Part shown: positions 35,785 to 45,394 of the stretch, piece after piece
Layout: every line of letters begins with the position of its first letter
Position numbering within the stretch: position 1 is the stretch's first letter
DNA from: Paraglaciecola marina
GTDB lineage: Bacteria; Pseudomonadota; Gammaproteobacteria; Enterobacterales; Alteromonadaceae
DNA: 64,000 bases
Direction: 5' to 3'
NCBI RefSeq assembly: GCF_004360155.1
Contig: NZ_SAIS01000016.1
Coordinates: forward strand, 1-64,000
Translations under genes and position numbers: made by a program
The notes under the pieces: generated by a model
The model's input: the letters and a program-made list of their open reading frames with translations, nothing else
What the model was told of the DNA's origin: nothing
Databases searched by the model: none

Positions 35785-38616
35785 CTAGGGGTTGTTCACA
35801 ACAAAGCGAACAGCTTCTAAATGTAACTTAGCGTTAGACATAACTTTTTCTAAGTTAATGATTTGCTTGGCAACATGCTCTATTTCATCATCACGAATGG
35901 CAGGGTTAACCTGTTGTAAGCCTTCAAGCCTTGCCAGTTCATCACTCAACAGTTCATTCATTTGAGCGATTCGCTGTGACTTTATAGCCTGCGCACTTTT
36001 TTCTGCATGCTGGTGACTATGCTCTAAACACTTTTCAAGTTGAGACTTTAGAGCATTTATGAGTTGGTTACCCATTTTAGGTAATACTGGATCTAAACGA
36101 GTGAAGTGCTTATCTGTCAGTTGTAAATTCGCATCTACACATACCTTTATCGGAGTGGGTGGTAAAAATCGTGCGAGTTGCAAGCCTTTGTCTGCTTTGG
36201 CTGAAAGTACAAACAAGCATTCTAACCAGTAACTTCCGGCTGGTTTAGATTTATCTTGGCATAAGGCGACAGCGCTTTTTCCAGTGACATCGGTTGTTAA
36301 GATATCCATTGCATGTTGGATCATTGGGTGGTCCCAACTTAAAAAGTGTACATGCTCTAATAGAGTTGCTGTAGGTCTTTCATAGGTAACTGTCATGCCT
36401 TCTTCATCTAGCCCGGGTAAAGGCCCAATCATTTTTTCGGTAGGTTTTAGCAAGTAACAGCTTTCGTCATGTTCTTCTTGAAGAATTCCTAAACTATCAA
36501 ATAACCGTGTCATAAATAACTCTAAGGTAGGCGAGTCTTCAGCGTCGCTAATTTGTGTCAAAAATTGTTCAACCCGCCCATGTCCAGAAGAGTTAAGTTC
36601 TAGTAGTTTGTCGCGGCCTTGTTCTAGACGCTTCTTTAATTCTTTATGAAGTAAGGCTGTTTGGTTTATTAGCTGAAAACACTTATCTGTATTCTCGGGA
36701 TCTTTAATACATTCATGCAACAGCTCTTGGGTTTCTTCATAGACAGTCATACCTGTTGGGCAAGTATGCTCAAAAGCCCCTAATCCTTGGTGATACCAAT
36801 CGAGTAAAACTTGCTGCGCGCTCATATCAAAATAAGGAACATGGATACACACATCATATTTTTGACCAATACGATCTAAACGTCCGATCCTTTGTTCTAA
36901 TAAATCAGGCACTAAAGGTAAATCGAATAAAATTAGATGATGGGCAAATTGAAAGTTTCTGCCTTCACTGCCAATTTCACTACAAATAAGTACCTGTGCA
37001 CCGTCATCAGATTGCGCAAAATAGTTTGCCGCTCTATCACGATCAACTATGCTCATGCCTTCGTGGAATACGGTAGAACGGGTGCCTGCTTTTATCCGTA
37101 AAGCTTCAGATAGTTGCAAAGCCGTACTCGCATTAGCGCATATAGTTAATACCTTTTTACCTTTTAATGACTTTAGCTGAGATATAAACCAGTCTACTCT
37201 TGGATCTATATCTGTCCAGATATTGACTAAGTCAGGGTGCCTTTCAGGGGCAAGCTGTAGTTGGATGTTTTCTGGTTCACTGGCAAGTAAAGTTGCATAT
37301 TCTATTGGCAACCTTAAGCCATGGCTAAAGAGTTGGCGCTTCGGGAAGCCTTTCACCCCAGCTCGGCTGTTTCTAAATAGTAAACGCCCTGTACCATGGC
37401 GGTCTAATAAGGTGTGCAACAGTTTGTTTTTTTGTTTTGTAGATGCCGTATTGATGCCTTGTAGCATGTCCTTATCTGCAAACTGAGCGATAGCTTCGAT
37501 ATCTTCATCAGACAGCGACTCACCTGACAATAATGGGTTAATCGCTTGTGCTAACTGACTGTATTGTTTCTCTTCGTTTACAAAGCTGTGATAATCGTGA
37601 AAACGAGCGGGATCAAGTAGACGTAAACGTGCAAAATGACTTTCGTGGCCAAGCTGATCAGGTGTAGCTGTGAGTAGTAGCACCCCCTTGGTAACTTTAG
37701 CTAGGTCTTCAATCACTTGATACTCTTGAGAAGGCTGTCCTTCTGACCAGGTCAAATGATGGGCTTCATCTACAACCATTAAATCCCACTGCGCTTCTAA
37801 TGCTTGCTGGTAGTAACGACTGTTGTGGGTCAGGAAATCTAAACTACAAATGATTAATTGTTCTGCTTCAAAGGGGTTGCAGGCATCTTCTGCCATGGCT
37901 TCACACCGCTCAGCATCAAACACTGAAAACGCCAAATTGACTCGGCGTAACATTTCTACTAACCACTGATGCACTAAACTTGAAGGTACAACAATTAATA
38001 CTCTTTGGGCTCGCTCTGTAAGTAATTGTTGGTGAATAATTAGGGCTGCTTCAATGGTTTTCCCCAGCCCCACTTCGTCAGCCAATAACACTCTCGGTGC
38101 ATGGCGGCGACCTATTTCGGATGCAATATGTAACTGGTGAGGGATAAGGTCGACTCTAGCACCAACAAAACCTAACAATGGCGAAGTGCTATGGTTGAAT
38201 TGATGGGTTAAACATTGCTCTCTTAAATCAAACCATTTAGGGTCGTCGAATTGACCGTTAAGTAAGCGTTGCTCTGGTTGATTAAGTTGAAAATGATGAT
38301 CTATGAAGGTTTCTTTTAGAATCGCCGCTTCTTGATTATCGGTGCGCTGGCCAACGTAAATAAGTTGTCCGTCGATTTCTTCAACATGCTCAACTACTAA
38401 TTCCCAGCCTTCATGACTCTTTACTGTGTCATCAACAGCAAATTTTATACGGGTGAGTGGCGCGGTTTGTGAAGCATAAACACGACTTTCTCCAGTTGCT
38501 GGAAACAACACTGTCACAGTACGTGTCTCTATTAATACAATGGTCCCTAAGCCTAACTCAGCCTCAGTATCACTGAGCCATCTTTGTCCCAGTGCCAAAT
38601 TATCTTGTTTTGCCAT
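35785..38616 (-). CDS. rapA: RNA polymerase-associated ATPase RapA
   Basis: A 943-residue SWI/SNF-type ATPase that recycles stalled RNA polymerase. N-terminal Tudor-like regions start at 'LGQRWLSDTEAELGLGTIVL'. The ATPase has Walker A 'LADEVGLGKTIEAALI', Walker B 'VVDEAHHLTW', and the helicase C part 'SEIGSEGRNFQFAHHLILFD' and 'LEQRIGRLDRIGQ'. I use the ATG at 38616 because GAGGAT stands 6 bases before it and it leads into the conserved N-terminus; the GTG at 38628 is part of that ribosome site. It is cotranscribed with rluA. Confidence 0.95.
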   Translation of the reverse strand: MAKQDNLALGQRWLSDTEAELGLGTIVLIETRTVTVLFPATGESRVYASQTAPLTRIKFAVDDTVKSHEGWELVVEHVEEIDGQLIYVGQRTDNQEAAILKETFIDHHFQLNQPEQRLLNGQFDDPKWFDLREQCLTHQFNHSTSPLLGFVGARVDLIPHQLHIASEIGRRHAPRVLLADEVGLGKTIEAALIIHQQLLTERAQRVLIVVPSSLVHQWLVEMLRRVNLAFSVFDAERCEAMAEDACNPFEAEQLIICSLDFLTHNSRYYQQALEAQWDLMVVDEAHHLTWSEGQPSQEYQVIEDLAKVTKGVLLLTATPDQLGHESHFARLRLLDPARFHDYHSFVNEEKQYSQLAQAINPLLSGESLSDEDIEAIAQFADKDMLQGINTASTKQKNKLLHTLLDRHGTGRLLFRNSRAGVKGFPKRQLFSHGLRLPIEYATLLASEPENIQLQLAPERHPDLVNIWTDIDPRVDWFISQLKSLKGKKVLTICANASTALQLSEALRIKAGTRSTVFHEGMSIVDRDRAANYFAQSDDGAQVLICSEIGSEGRNFQFAHHLILFDLPLVPDLLEQRIGRLDRIGQKYDVCIHVPYFDMSAQQVLLDWYHQGLGAFEHTCPTGMTVYEETQELLHECIKDPENTDKCFQLINQTALLHKELKKRLEQGRDKLLELNSSGHGRVEQFLTQISDAEDSPTLELFMTRLFDSLGILQEEHDESCYLLKPTEKMIGPLPGLDEEGMTVTYERPTATLLEHVHFLSWDHPMIQHAMDILTTDVTGKSAVALCQDKSKPAGSYWLECLFVLSAKADKGLQLARFLPPTPIKVCVDANLQLTDKHFTRLDPVLPKMGNQLINALKSQLEKCLEHSHQHAEKSAQAIKSQRIAQMNELLSDELARLEGLQQVNPAIRDDEIEHVAKQIINLEKVMSNAKLHLEAVRFVVNNP

Positions 38617-38677
38617 TTGTATCCTCACTCGTAAATTTGTTGGCCGCTAGGACTTTTTCAACCCCCAAAGCTAAACG

Positions 38678-38689
38678 GCGCGCATTGTA
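38678..38689 (-). promoter_or_regulatory. Putative -10 box and GC-rich discriminator of rapA
   Basis: On the minus strand TACAAT (38689-38684) is followed by GCGCGCC, the same -10/discriminator combination seen before rpsF and rplU. The -35 region is poor. It lies about 70 bases upstream of the rapA start. Confidence 0.45.
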
Positions 38690-38920
38690 GCAAAAATAAA
38701 ATTTTATACTGTTTAAAAGTAGATGATTGTCAGAAGAAAGTGGTTTATTGTTGGTTTCAACTAAAGTGACAATTAGTTAGGGTGATAGCCCAATCGTAAA
38801 CCTGTAGTTAAATGTGTGTGTTTGGCATAGATAATTAAACTCAGTTGTTTACTACATCTAGTGCCAATCAAAAATACGGTTTAGCTGGCAGGCCTTTATC
38901 TGTAAATTTAGGAGCGCCGG

Positions 38921-40318
38921 ATGCAAAAAAAAGCAGCATTAGATGAAAAAATTTATGTTTTAGATACCAATATTCTCCTCCACGAACCTCTCGCCTTTTT
39001 ATCTTTTAAAGAACACGATGTTGTTGTTCCCATGACAGTCCTCGAAGAGCTCGATTACATTAAAGACAGCAAAAAAGACGTAGCCAGAGACGCTCGAGTT
39101 TCCATAAGAGCGATGGAAGACTTACTTCATGAAGCCACCCCTGAGGAGCTGATGCAAGGTGTTTCTATGAAGGGACTCGGAGCTGGCGAAACTGCCCCTA
39201 CAGGTAAATTATCTATTTTTGTTGACCACGGTATGCCTGTATCTCAGCAGGTCTTTACCAGTAATGAAAATGATAACCGTATTATTAATAGCGCCCTTTA
39301 TTTACAAAAATCACAACATCCGAAGCATATTGTTTTAGTCACTAAAGACATTAACATGAGGCTGAAAGCGAAAGGTGCCGGCCTAGCTCATGTTGAAGAT
39401 TACCGTACCGATCAACTTGTTACCGACATCAAGTATTTATCAAAGGGCTATCACGAATTCCCAGGCAGTTTTTGGGATATGGTTAAGGCAGTGGATAGCC
39501 GAACCGAAGGCCGAGATACAATTCATACTATCGAGAAAAAAATACTGCCAGAAGCATACGTTAACGAGTTTTTAATTGACGAAAATAAGAGTTTTGCAGG
39601 TGTTGTTGAGTCTATTAATGGCGATTACCTTGAAGTACTAGATTTAGGGTTCGACAGATTAATGAGTCACAAGGCTTGGGGCATACACCCTAAAAATATT
39701 GGCCAAGCCATGGGGCTACATGCCTTGCTTGATCCGCATATTGATTTAGTGGTCCTGACAGGGCCAGCGGGAAGTGGTAAAACATTGCTAGCGTTAGCCG
39801 CAGCCTTAGAAATGGTTGTTGAGAAGAACATGTACGATAAGATTATTGTTACTCGAAGTACCCCTGAAATTGCTGAGTCTATTGGTTTCTTACCGGGTAC
39901 CGAAGAGGAAAAAATGGCGCCTTGGCTCGCGGCGATTACTGATTCATTAGAGGTACTCCATAAAAATGATGAAAACACTAAAGGCTCTATGAGTTACATC
40001 ATGGAAAAAGCCAATATACAGTTTAAGTCGGTTAATTTTATGCGTGGCCGTAGTATTCAAAATGCCATTGTTATTTTGGATGAGTCACAAAACCTGACAG
40101 CATCACAGCTGAAAACCATAATTACGCGCTGCGGCGAGGGCACTAAGTTAATTTGTAGTGGTAACTTGGCACAAATCGATAGCAATTACTTAAGTGCGGT
40201 TACTTCTGGTTTAACTTATTTGGTTGAGAAATTTAAAAACTTCTCTGGTAGCGCCACGATAAATCTAGACGGAGTGGTACGTAGTCGCTTGGCAGAGTTT
40301 GCTGAAGAGCAGTTGTAA
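38921..40318 (+). CDS. PIN-PhoH fusion ATPase/ribonuclease (PhoH2 type)
   Basis: A 465-residue protein with an N-terminal PIN nuclease domain ('KIYVLDTNILLHEPLAFL', 'VLEELDYIKDS', 'NDNRIINSALYLQ') and a C-terminal PhoH ATPase domain. The ATPase has Walker A 'LTGPAGSGKTLLALAAALEM', 'GFLPGTEEEKMAPW' and Walker B-like 'AIVILDESQNLTASQLKTII'. PhoH2 proteins couple RNA unwinding with cleavage. The last 98 bases have a diverged second copy at 47635-47732; the two copies bound an accessory module, so the 3' end of this gene was probably a recombination site. Confidence 0.93.
   Translation: MQKKAALDEKIYVLDTNILLHEPLAFLSFKEHDVVVPMTVLEELDYIKDSKKDVARDARVSIRAMEDLLHEATPEELMQGVSMKGLGAGETAPTGKLSIFVDHGMPVSQQVFTSNENDNRIINSALYLQKSQHPKHIVLVTKDINMRLKAKGAGLAHVEDYRTDQLVTDIKYLSKGYHEFPGSFWDMVKAVDSRTEGRDTIHTIEKKILPEAYVNEFLIDENKSFAGVVESINGDYLEVLDLGFDRLMSHKAWGIHPKNIGQAMGLHALLDPHIDLVVLTGPAGSGKTLLALAAALEMVVEKNMYDKIIVTRSTPEIAESIGFLPGTEEEKMAPWLAAITDSLEVLHKNDENTKGSMSYIMEKANIQFKSVNFMRGRSIQNAIVILDESQNLTASQLKTIITRCGEGTKLICSGNLAQIDSNYLSAVTSGLTYLVEKFKNFSGSATINLDGVVRSRLAEFAEEQL
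40221..40318 (+). repeat. Left copy of the phoH 3'-end direct repeat
   Basis: These last 98 bases of phoH match 47635-47732 at 78 positions (my count, no gaps). The first 22 bases (40221-40242) are identical in both. Differences after that are nearly all silent: only one amino acid (Ile/Leu) differs in the last 31 residues. Confidence 0.9.
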
Positions 40319-40392
40319 TATGGGCTGTTATTAAATTATTAGTTTGTGAATATTTTGATTTTTGTGAGGTTTTAAGGATTTTTTTAATTTTA

Positions 40393-40431
40393 CTAGTCCA
40401 GAATTATTCAAATATAATTTTGGACTAATTT
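40393..40431 (+). terminator. Possible terminator after phoH
   Basis: AGTCCA at 40395-40400 pairs with TGGACT at 40421-40426, with partial inner pairing of an AATTAT/ATAATT segment, followed by AATTTTT. The stem is AT-rich and imperfect. Confidence 0.45.
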
Positions 40432-40517
40432 TTGTCGAACCGAATATAAAGTGTTGAGAGATACTCACTCTGATACTTATATCATTGAGAGCAAAATCCT
40501 TTAAACTTTATTGGTTG

Positions 40518-40541
40518 AAAATAGTGCAGTCGTACTATTTT
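40518..40541. promoter_or_regulatory. TetR-type operator, left site (O1)
   Basis: An imperfect palindrome: left half AAAATAGTGCAG (40518-40529) and right half TCGTACTATTTT (40530-40541), with outer arms AAAATAGT/ACTATTTT perfectly inverted. It matches the site at 41259-41282 in all but four positions over 26 bases, including a trailing GG. It lies downstream of the tetR 3' end (20 bases), not before any gene that reads right. Confidence 0.65.
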
Positions 40542-40560
40542 GGTGAGGAGTATTATTCTT

Positions 40561-41229
40561 TTAAGTTAAATGTGCTTCTTTGATAATGTAAATAGCCGAA
40601 GCGTAAGTCATTTTAATCGTTTTATCACAACTGCTTGCGTACTTTTTATCGTGTCCAATAAAAATAGCGTGACCTTCAATAGTAGAAGAAATAAATAAAG
40701 CTATAGAATCGGCTGTTTCCTTATCTATTTTGGGGTTTATTTGTTGCGCGATTTCTGCATAAATTTTGCGATATTCTTCGTACATATGTTGTACTAGGGC
40801 GTCAACATTTTCGTCGTGATTTGATAGAGACCACAATTCAGGAAAGAACCGAGTTGTTTCGAAAGTGGTTAAGTCCTTAACAACATATTGAATAACCTCG
40901 TAGAGGTAATCTTCAGGGCATCCTACTGTGTATTTAAGAGATTCTATTGTAAGTAAGTATTCACCAATTACACTCTTTAGCATAGCGTCAAATAATTCAT
41001 TCTTTGTGGCAAAATAGTGCTGTAAATTCCCAACGGATATACCAACTTTTTTAGCTACTTTGCGAAAAGAGAAGTTTGTATATCCCTCTTCAATAATTAG
41101 CATTCTAGTGGTATCAATTATTTTTTTTTGCTTTTCTACCCCAGCTTTATATGAGCCTCTTTTTTGGCCGTTGTTTTTGTTATCTATCATTAATTCAATT
41201 GTTATCCGGTTAATTGTTTTACTTAACAT
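40561..41229 (-). CDS. TetR/AcrR family transcriptional regulator
   Basis: A 222-residue repressor-type protein. The N-terminal DNA-binding domain (residues ~27-80) reads 'KKIIDTTRMLIIEEGYTNFS' then the helix-turn-helix 'FRKVAKKVGISVGNLQHYFA' and 'TKNELFDAML'. The C-terminal ligand domain ends 'SIALFISSTIEGHAIFIGHD'. The ATG at 41229 is preceded by AGGA. It is divergent from the TonB receptor and the aau operon and flanked by two near-identical palindromes, so it most likely controls that operon and itself. The ligand might be an aromatic amine or its aldehyde, by context only. Confidence 0.88.
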   Translation of the reverse strand: MLSKTINRITIELMIDNKNNGQKRGSYKAGVEKQKKIIDTTRMLIIEEGYTNFSFRKVAKKVGISVGNLQHYFATKNELFDAMLKSVIGEYLLTIESLKYTVGCPEDYLYEVIQYVVKDLTTFETTRFFPELWSLSNHDENVDALVQHMYEEYRKIYAEIAQQINPKIDKETADSIALFISSTIEGHAIFIGHDKKYASSCDKTIKMTYASAIYIIKEAHLT

Positions 41230-41258
41230 TTCATCCTAGTTTACAAGTCTAAATCTAT

Positions 41259-41282
41259 AAAATAGTACAGTTGTATTGTTTT
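41259..41282. promoter_or_regulatory. TetR-type operator, right site (O2), tetR-TonB intergenic
   Basis: Left half AAAATAGTACAG (41259-41270) and right half TTGTATTGTTTT (41271-41282), followed by GG. It lies between tetR (start 41229) and the TonB receptor (start 41368), where a repressor would block both promoters. Similarity to the site at 40518-40541 is 22 of 26 bases. Confidence 0.7.
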
Positions 41283-41367
41283 GGCCTAATGTTTGCTATT
41301 TGATTTGTGAAAGCGTGCAAAGCATCTTTTGGACTTCACATAAATAAACACACTTGGGGGCGACAAA

Positions 41368-43617
41368 ATGAATAAAAATAATATTGTAGCAGCTCTTAGC
41401 TTGCTTATCTCTGGGCAAAGTTTAGCACAGGCTGAACAAGAGCAAGCCTCAGAAGGTGGGGCTGATTCCGTTTTTGAAGCAATAACAGTGGTTGCGCAAA
41501 AGCGTACGCAAAGTATACAAGATGTAGGGATTGCAATTACTGCTCTTAATGGTGACCAATTAGAGGCGTTAGGTTTTGACAATGCTCAACAAGTCACAGC
41601 AATGGCGCCTGGTGTGCAAACTGTACAACCTAATGGTGAGGCCAATTATTCTATTGGTATACGGGGAGTTACTAATTCAGATTTTACCACTAATGTTGAA
41701 AGCCCGGTGGCGTTATACACTGATGAGGTATACATAAGTCAAATGTCAGGCGCAGGTTTTAGTTTGTTTGATTTAGAACGAGTAGAAATACTGCGTGGAC
41801 CTCAAGGCACTTTATTTGGTCGAAATGCCACTGGCGGTTTGGTGCATTATCTTACAAAAAAGCCAACTTTCTATCTTGATGGATATGCAAAATTAACATT
41901 AGGATCTCATAATCAGCGTACGTTAGAAGGAGCTATTAGTAACGAGATAACAGACAAATTAGCAGCTCGCGTATCTATCAACGCCAACTTTGCAGATGGT
42001 TATGTTGAAAACCGTTATACAGGTGACAAGCTGAATAACGCCAATGATAAGACTGCTAGGGTACAATTTCTTTATACCCCTACTGATGATGTTGAAGCTT
42101 TATTAAATTTTCGCTATTCAGTACAAGATATAGATACTGGTTTCTTTGAAAATGTAAGTTCAATAAGAACAGGGGAGCTAACCCCAGATGAGTTCAATCC
42201 AGTTTTAGAATACATAGATAATGACGGCGATGTGTATGCCGGTGACTATGATGACCCAGGCTTTAATGAGCTAGAAACAAACGGGGCAACTGCAACAGTA
42301 AAATGGGACATTAATGACGATCTAAAATTTGTTTCTATCACTGATGTATCAAACGTTGATCGGACTTATATTGAAGACAGTGATGCATCGCCTGTCCCCC
42401 TGTTTAATTTCTTTCTGACGACGGATGCTAAACAATTCTCTCAAGAGCTTAGGTTTGAAGGTACTGTAGATGACCTTTTATGGGTTGCCGGCGGATATTA
42501 TTTAGATTTAGATATTAATGATTCAAATGGGGCCATTAGTGAGCCCTTTATTGGTGGTGGCGGTACCACTGTAGCTGGTAGTGAAGGTGGTTTATACAAT
42601 CCCTATGTGTCTACCTTAGAGTCTACCTCTGCATTTGCTCAAATAGAATATCCGTTGAGTGAGCAACTTGAGTTAATTGCGGGCCTACGTTTTATTCGAG
42701 ATGAGAAGTCATTTGATTTTAGCGTTAATGCAGTTGAATTTTTGGATCCTTCGTCAGAACCAGGCTTTGCTAGTGCAGATAATTTAGTTTTACAGGCCGA
42801 GTTAGGTGCTTATGAAGATACCCGTGAAGATACTGAGATCGCAGGACGATTACAGTTCAACTGGAAGGTCAATGATAGCACCCTTACTTATGCTAGCTGG
42901 AATCGTGGCGTGAAAGGTGGAGGGTACAACGCACCTATCTTTCCTTTAACAGCGCCAAATGGATATGACGACGCCACCTTGTCTTATGAGCCAGAACAAT
43001 TAGACGCTTATGAGATTGGCTTGAAAATGGATGTAGCTGATTTAGGGCGTTTGAACCTTGCCGCTTATTACTATGATTATGAAGATTATCAAGTATTCAA
43101 TATCATAGGCTTGGACTCTATCACCATCAACTCCCCAGAATCAACAGCAAGTGGTTTCGAGGCTGAATTTCAAGGGCAATTAACTGAAAACTTTGGTTTG
43201 TTATTAGGTGCGGCTTATAACGATGCAGAAGCGACACTTGCTGATGGCGTCACTACAACAAGACCAGTGCAATCACCAGAGTGGAACCTTAATGGTTTAC
43301 TACGTTATGAGGTCCCTCTTAGTTCAGGTTATATCGCCATTCAAGGTGACTTTGTTTACCGAGATGACGTGAAGTTTTCACTTGTAGAAGCTGAAACTGT
43401 CCAACAACAAGCTTACACCCTGTTCAACGCCTCTATTTCTTACACCACTGATGATCAGCTTTGGCAGATAAGGGCTTTTGTTAACAACCTAACCGATGAA
43501 GAGTACATAGTTCAAGCATTTGACCTGTCTGGCACTGATGTATTTGGCATGACAGAGCAATACTACGGTAAGCCACGCTGGGCTGGTGTGTCTGTCAAAT
43601 ATAGTTTCATGGACTAA
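41368..43617 (+). CDS. TonB-dependent outer-membrane receptor
   Basis: A 749-residue receptor. A signal peptide ('IVAALSLLISGQSLAQA') is followed by a TonB box-like segment ('FEAITVVAQKR') and the plug domain ('QSIQDVGIAITALNGDQLEA', 'ILRGPQGTLFGRNATGGLVH'). The rest is a 22-strand barrel ending 'PRWAGVSVKYSFMD'. It is preceded by GGGGG and lies 56 bases before aauB in the same direction. It belongs to the large, diverse marine receptor group, not clearly to siderophore or vitamin receptors. Its place in the operon suggests it brings in the amine source, or a metal or cofactor for the enzyme; both are inferences. Confidence 0.92.
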   Translation: MNKNNIVAALSLLISGQSLAQAEQEQASEGGADSVFEAITVVAQKRTQSIQDVGIAITALNGDQLEALGFDNAQQVTAMAPGVQTVQPNGEANYSIGIRGVTNSDFTTNVESPVALYTDEVYISQMSGAGFSLFDLERVEILRGPQGTLFGRNATGGLVHYLTKKPTFYLDGYAKLTLGSHNQRTLEGAISNEITDKLAARVSINANFADGYVENRYTGDKLNNANDKTARVQFLYTPTDDVEALLNFRYSVQDIDTGFFENVSSIRTGELTPDEFNPVLEYIDNDGDVYAGDYDDPGFNELETNGATATVKWDINDDLKFVSITDVSNVDRTYIEDSDASPVPLFNFFLTTDAKQFSQELRFEGTVDDLLWVAGGYYLDLDINDSNGAISEPFIGGGGTTVAGSEGGLYNPYVSTLESTSAFAQIEYPLSEQLELIAGLRFIRDEKSFDFSVNAVEFLDPSSEPGFASADNLVLQAELGAYEDTREDTEIAGRLQFNWKVNDSTLTYASWNRGVKGGGYNAPIFPLTAPNGYDDATLSYEPEQLDAYEIGLKMDVADLGRLNLAAYYYDYEDYQVFNIIGLDSITINSPESTASGFEAEFQGQLTENFGLLLGAAYNDAEATLADGVTTTRPVQSPEWNLNGLLRYEVPLSSGYIAIQGDFVYRDDVKFSLVEAETVQQQAYTLFNASISYTTDDQLWQIRAFVNNLTDEEYIVQAFDLSGTDVFGMTEQYYGKPRWAGVSVKYSFMD

Positions 43618-43673
43618 TTAATTGTTGCGCACAAGTGTACGTGCCAACACCATTTTAAATAGGAGTGTAATAA

Positions 43674-44828
43674 ATGAATAATAGACTGCTAAAAATAGTA
43701 TCAGCGTTGGCCTTTGCGAGTTTGTCGTTGTTGGTAAATGCCGAGCTTAAACCAGAGCCTATACCGAGTGTCACTCAGTTACCTGCTGATTACCCCGATT
43801 CTTGGATTTTTGCTCACGATGCTAATTTTCATGCATTAATTTCCGGCAAAGTAGCCATTATAGATGTAGCAGCCGACACCAATGAATATAAGGGGTTTGT
43901 GGATGCGGCGATGATGGCGAGTTTTGTTGAATCAGAAAAGCGTTCAAAACTTTATGTAGGCGAAACATTTTATTCCCGTGGAACCCAAGGTGATAAAACT
44001 GATGTTTTGTCCATTTACGATAAATCCACCTTATTGAAAACCAAAGAGATTATTCTACCTAAGGCTAATCGCGGTCAGATGGTTTCAAGTAAGTATATGA
44101 TGCAGTTGGTTAATGATGAGAAGTACTTATTATTATTGGCCTTCACGCCTGCTTCTTCTGTGATTGTAATAGACACCAAAACCGAAGAGATCATAAGCGA
44201 AATTCCTATTCCGGGTTGTAATTTAATTTACCCAGCAGGTAAGTCTGGTTTTGCTTCTCTGTGTGGTAATGGTGGTCTGAAATCCGTGCAATTCGATGAG
44301 AAGGGCGAAGTAATTGTTCGCTACGATATTGATTCATTCTTCAGTGTTGACGACGATCCACTCTTTGATAAGCCGGTTTACATAGGCTCTACCGCATACT
44401 TTATGTCATACAAGAGTCGTGTTCAGCCTATCGATATGTCAAAAGATAGGCCAATATTATTACCCGCATGGTCTCTTGTGACGGATGAAGAAATGAAAGA
44501 GAACTGGCGTCCGGGTGGTTGGCATTTCGCTGCGTCTGATAACAAGCGACTTCTGTATGTAGTTATGCATAAAAATGGTTATAACGGCAGCCATAAATTT
44601 GGTGGAGAAGAAGTCTGGGTATTTAACACCACTACTCATAAAAGAGTTAAGCGTATTATCCTGAAAAACAACGCGTTTTCAATTGAAGTCACAAAATCGA
44701 AAACGCCTTTATTAGTCGTCAACAACGTATCCATGACCTTAGATGTATACAGTGTCGACGGTGAATTCCAGCGTAATATTACCGTTAGTGATACAGCTAT
44801 GCCGATTGTATTGCACAGTGGGAAATAA
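43674..44828 (+). CDS. aauB: Aromatic (aralkyl) amine dehydrogenase, heavy subunit
   Basis: A 384-residue periplasmic protein with a signal peptide ('SALAFASLSLLVNA'). The rest has beta-propeller-like repeats and matches the amine dehydrogenase large subunit family (MauB/AauB): 'PDSWIFAHDANFHALISGKV', 'AMMASFVES', 'ETFYSRGTQGDKTDVLSIYD', 'KEIILP', and the late 'WRPGGWHFAAS' and 'GGEEVWVFNTTTHKRVKRI'. The heavy chain does not carry the cofactor; it shapes the active site with the light chain. It is followed at 2 bases by aauE. AADH rather than methylamine dehydrogenase is chosen because of the light chain. Confidence 0.88.
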   Translation: MNNRLLKIVSALAFASLSLLVNAELKPEPIPSVTQLPADYPDSWIFAHDANFHALISGKVAIIDVAADTNEYKGFVDAAMMASFVESEKRSKLYVGETFYSRGTQGDKTDVLSIYDKSTLLKTKEIILPKANRGQMVSSKYMMQLVNDEKYLLLLAFTPASSVIVIDTKTEEIISEIPIPGCNLIYPAGKSGFASLCGNGGLKSVQFDEKGEVIVRYDIDSFFSVDDDPLFDKPVYIGSTAYFMSYKSRVQPIDMSKDRPILLPAWSLVTDEEMKENWRPGGWHFAASDNKRLLYVVMHKNGYNGSHKFGGEEVWVFNTTTHKRVKRIILKNNAFSIEVTKSKTPLLVVNNVSMTLDVYSVDGEFQRNITVSDTAMPIVLHSGK

Positions 44829-44830
44829 CC

Positions 44831-45394
44831 ATGGAAAACGAACTTCTAAATATTATTAACCTCGCAAGTATTAGTTTTTTACTGACATTGGTACTGGTTA
44901 CTGCAGTACACAAAATCAAGCAGCCACATAAGTTTAAAAAAATACTCCTAGACTACGAGATTTTACCGGTTCAGTTAACGTTAAAACTAGCCAAGCTAGT
45001 ACCTTTTGTTGAGTTGGGTGTAATAGCAACGACTATCATTGCTTTTGCTTTATCGCTGCCACTCGTCAGCTTTAGCGTATTACTAGTTTTATACGGCGCA
45101 TATACCGGCATCATCCTTTTTGCATGGTTGAAAAAACGCTCATTACTGGATTGTGGATGTTCGATGAGCACTTCGGTAGTGGCAGTATCTCCGAAGTACT
45201 TATTGGTGCGTAATTTAGCGTTAATGCTGCTGGTTGGGGTGTATTACGTAACGGCACAACAAACGGCTTTTACATTGGGACAATGGCTAGTAGGACTTGC
45301 CATATCCTGTTTTGTATTTATCGCATATAGCAGCCTAGAAGGGCTGGTTGAGAATCAAAGTTTAATAAATAAATTGAAGGTGAAACATGACTAA
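44831..45394 (+). CDS. aauE: MauE/AauE membrane protein for amine dehydrogenase maturation
   Basis: A 187-residue protein with about five membrane segments. A Cys-Gly-Cys (Cys108, Cys110) stands in 'RSLLDCGCSMS' at a membrane border. MauE homologues are needed, with MauD, for export or disulfide formation of the cysteine-rich light chain. It overlaps aauD by 8 bases and follows aauB by 2, so the order B-E-D-A is the same as in known mau and aau operons. Confidence 0.85.
   Translation: MENELLNIINLASISFLLTLVLVTAVHKIKQPHKFKKILLDYEILPVQLTLKLAKLVPFVELGVIATTIIAFALSLPLVSFSVLLVLYGAYTGIILFAWLKKRSLLDCGCSMSTSVVAVSPKYLLVRNLALMLLVGVYYVTAQQTAFTLGQWLVGLAISCFVFIAYSSLEGLVENQSLINKLKVKHD

Noticed and set aside
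35785-38628. Open frames on the plus strand inside rapA (for example 36756-36989 and 37223-37486)
   Set aside because: They are shadows of rapA with no ribosome site, signal or family pattern. The same holds for other antisense or out-of-phase frames in rplI, obgE, ptsP, thyA and yegD.
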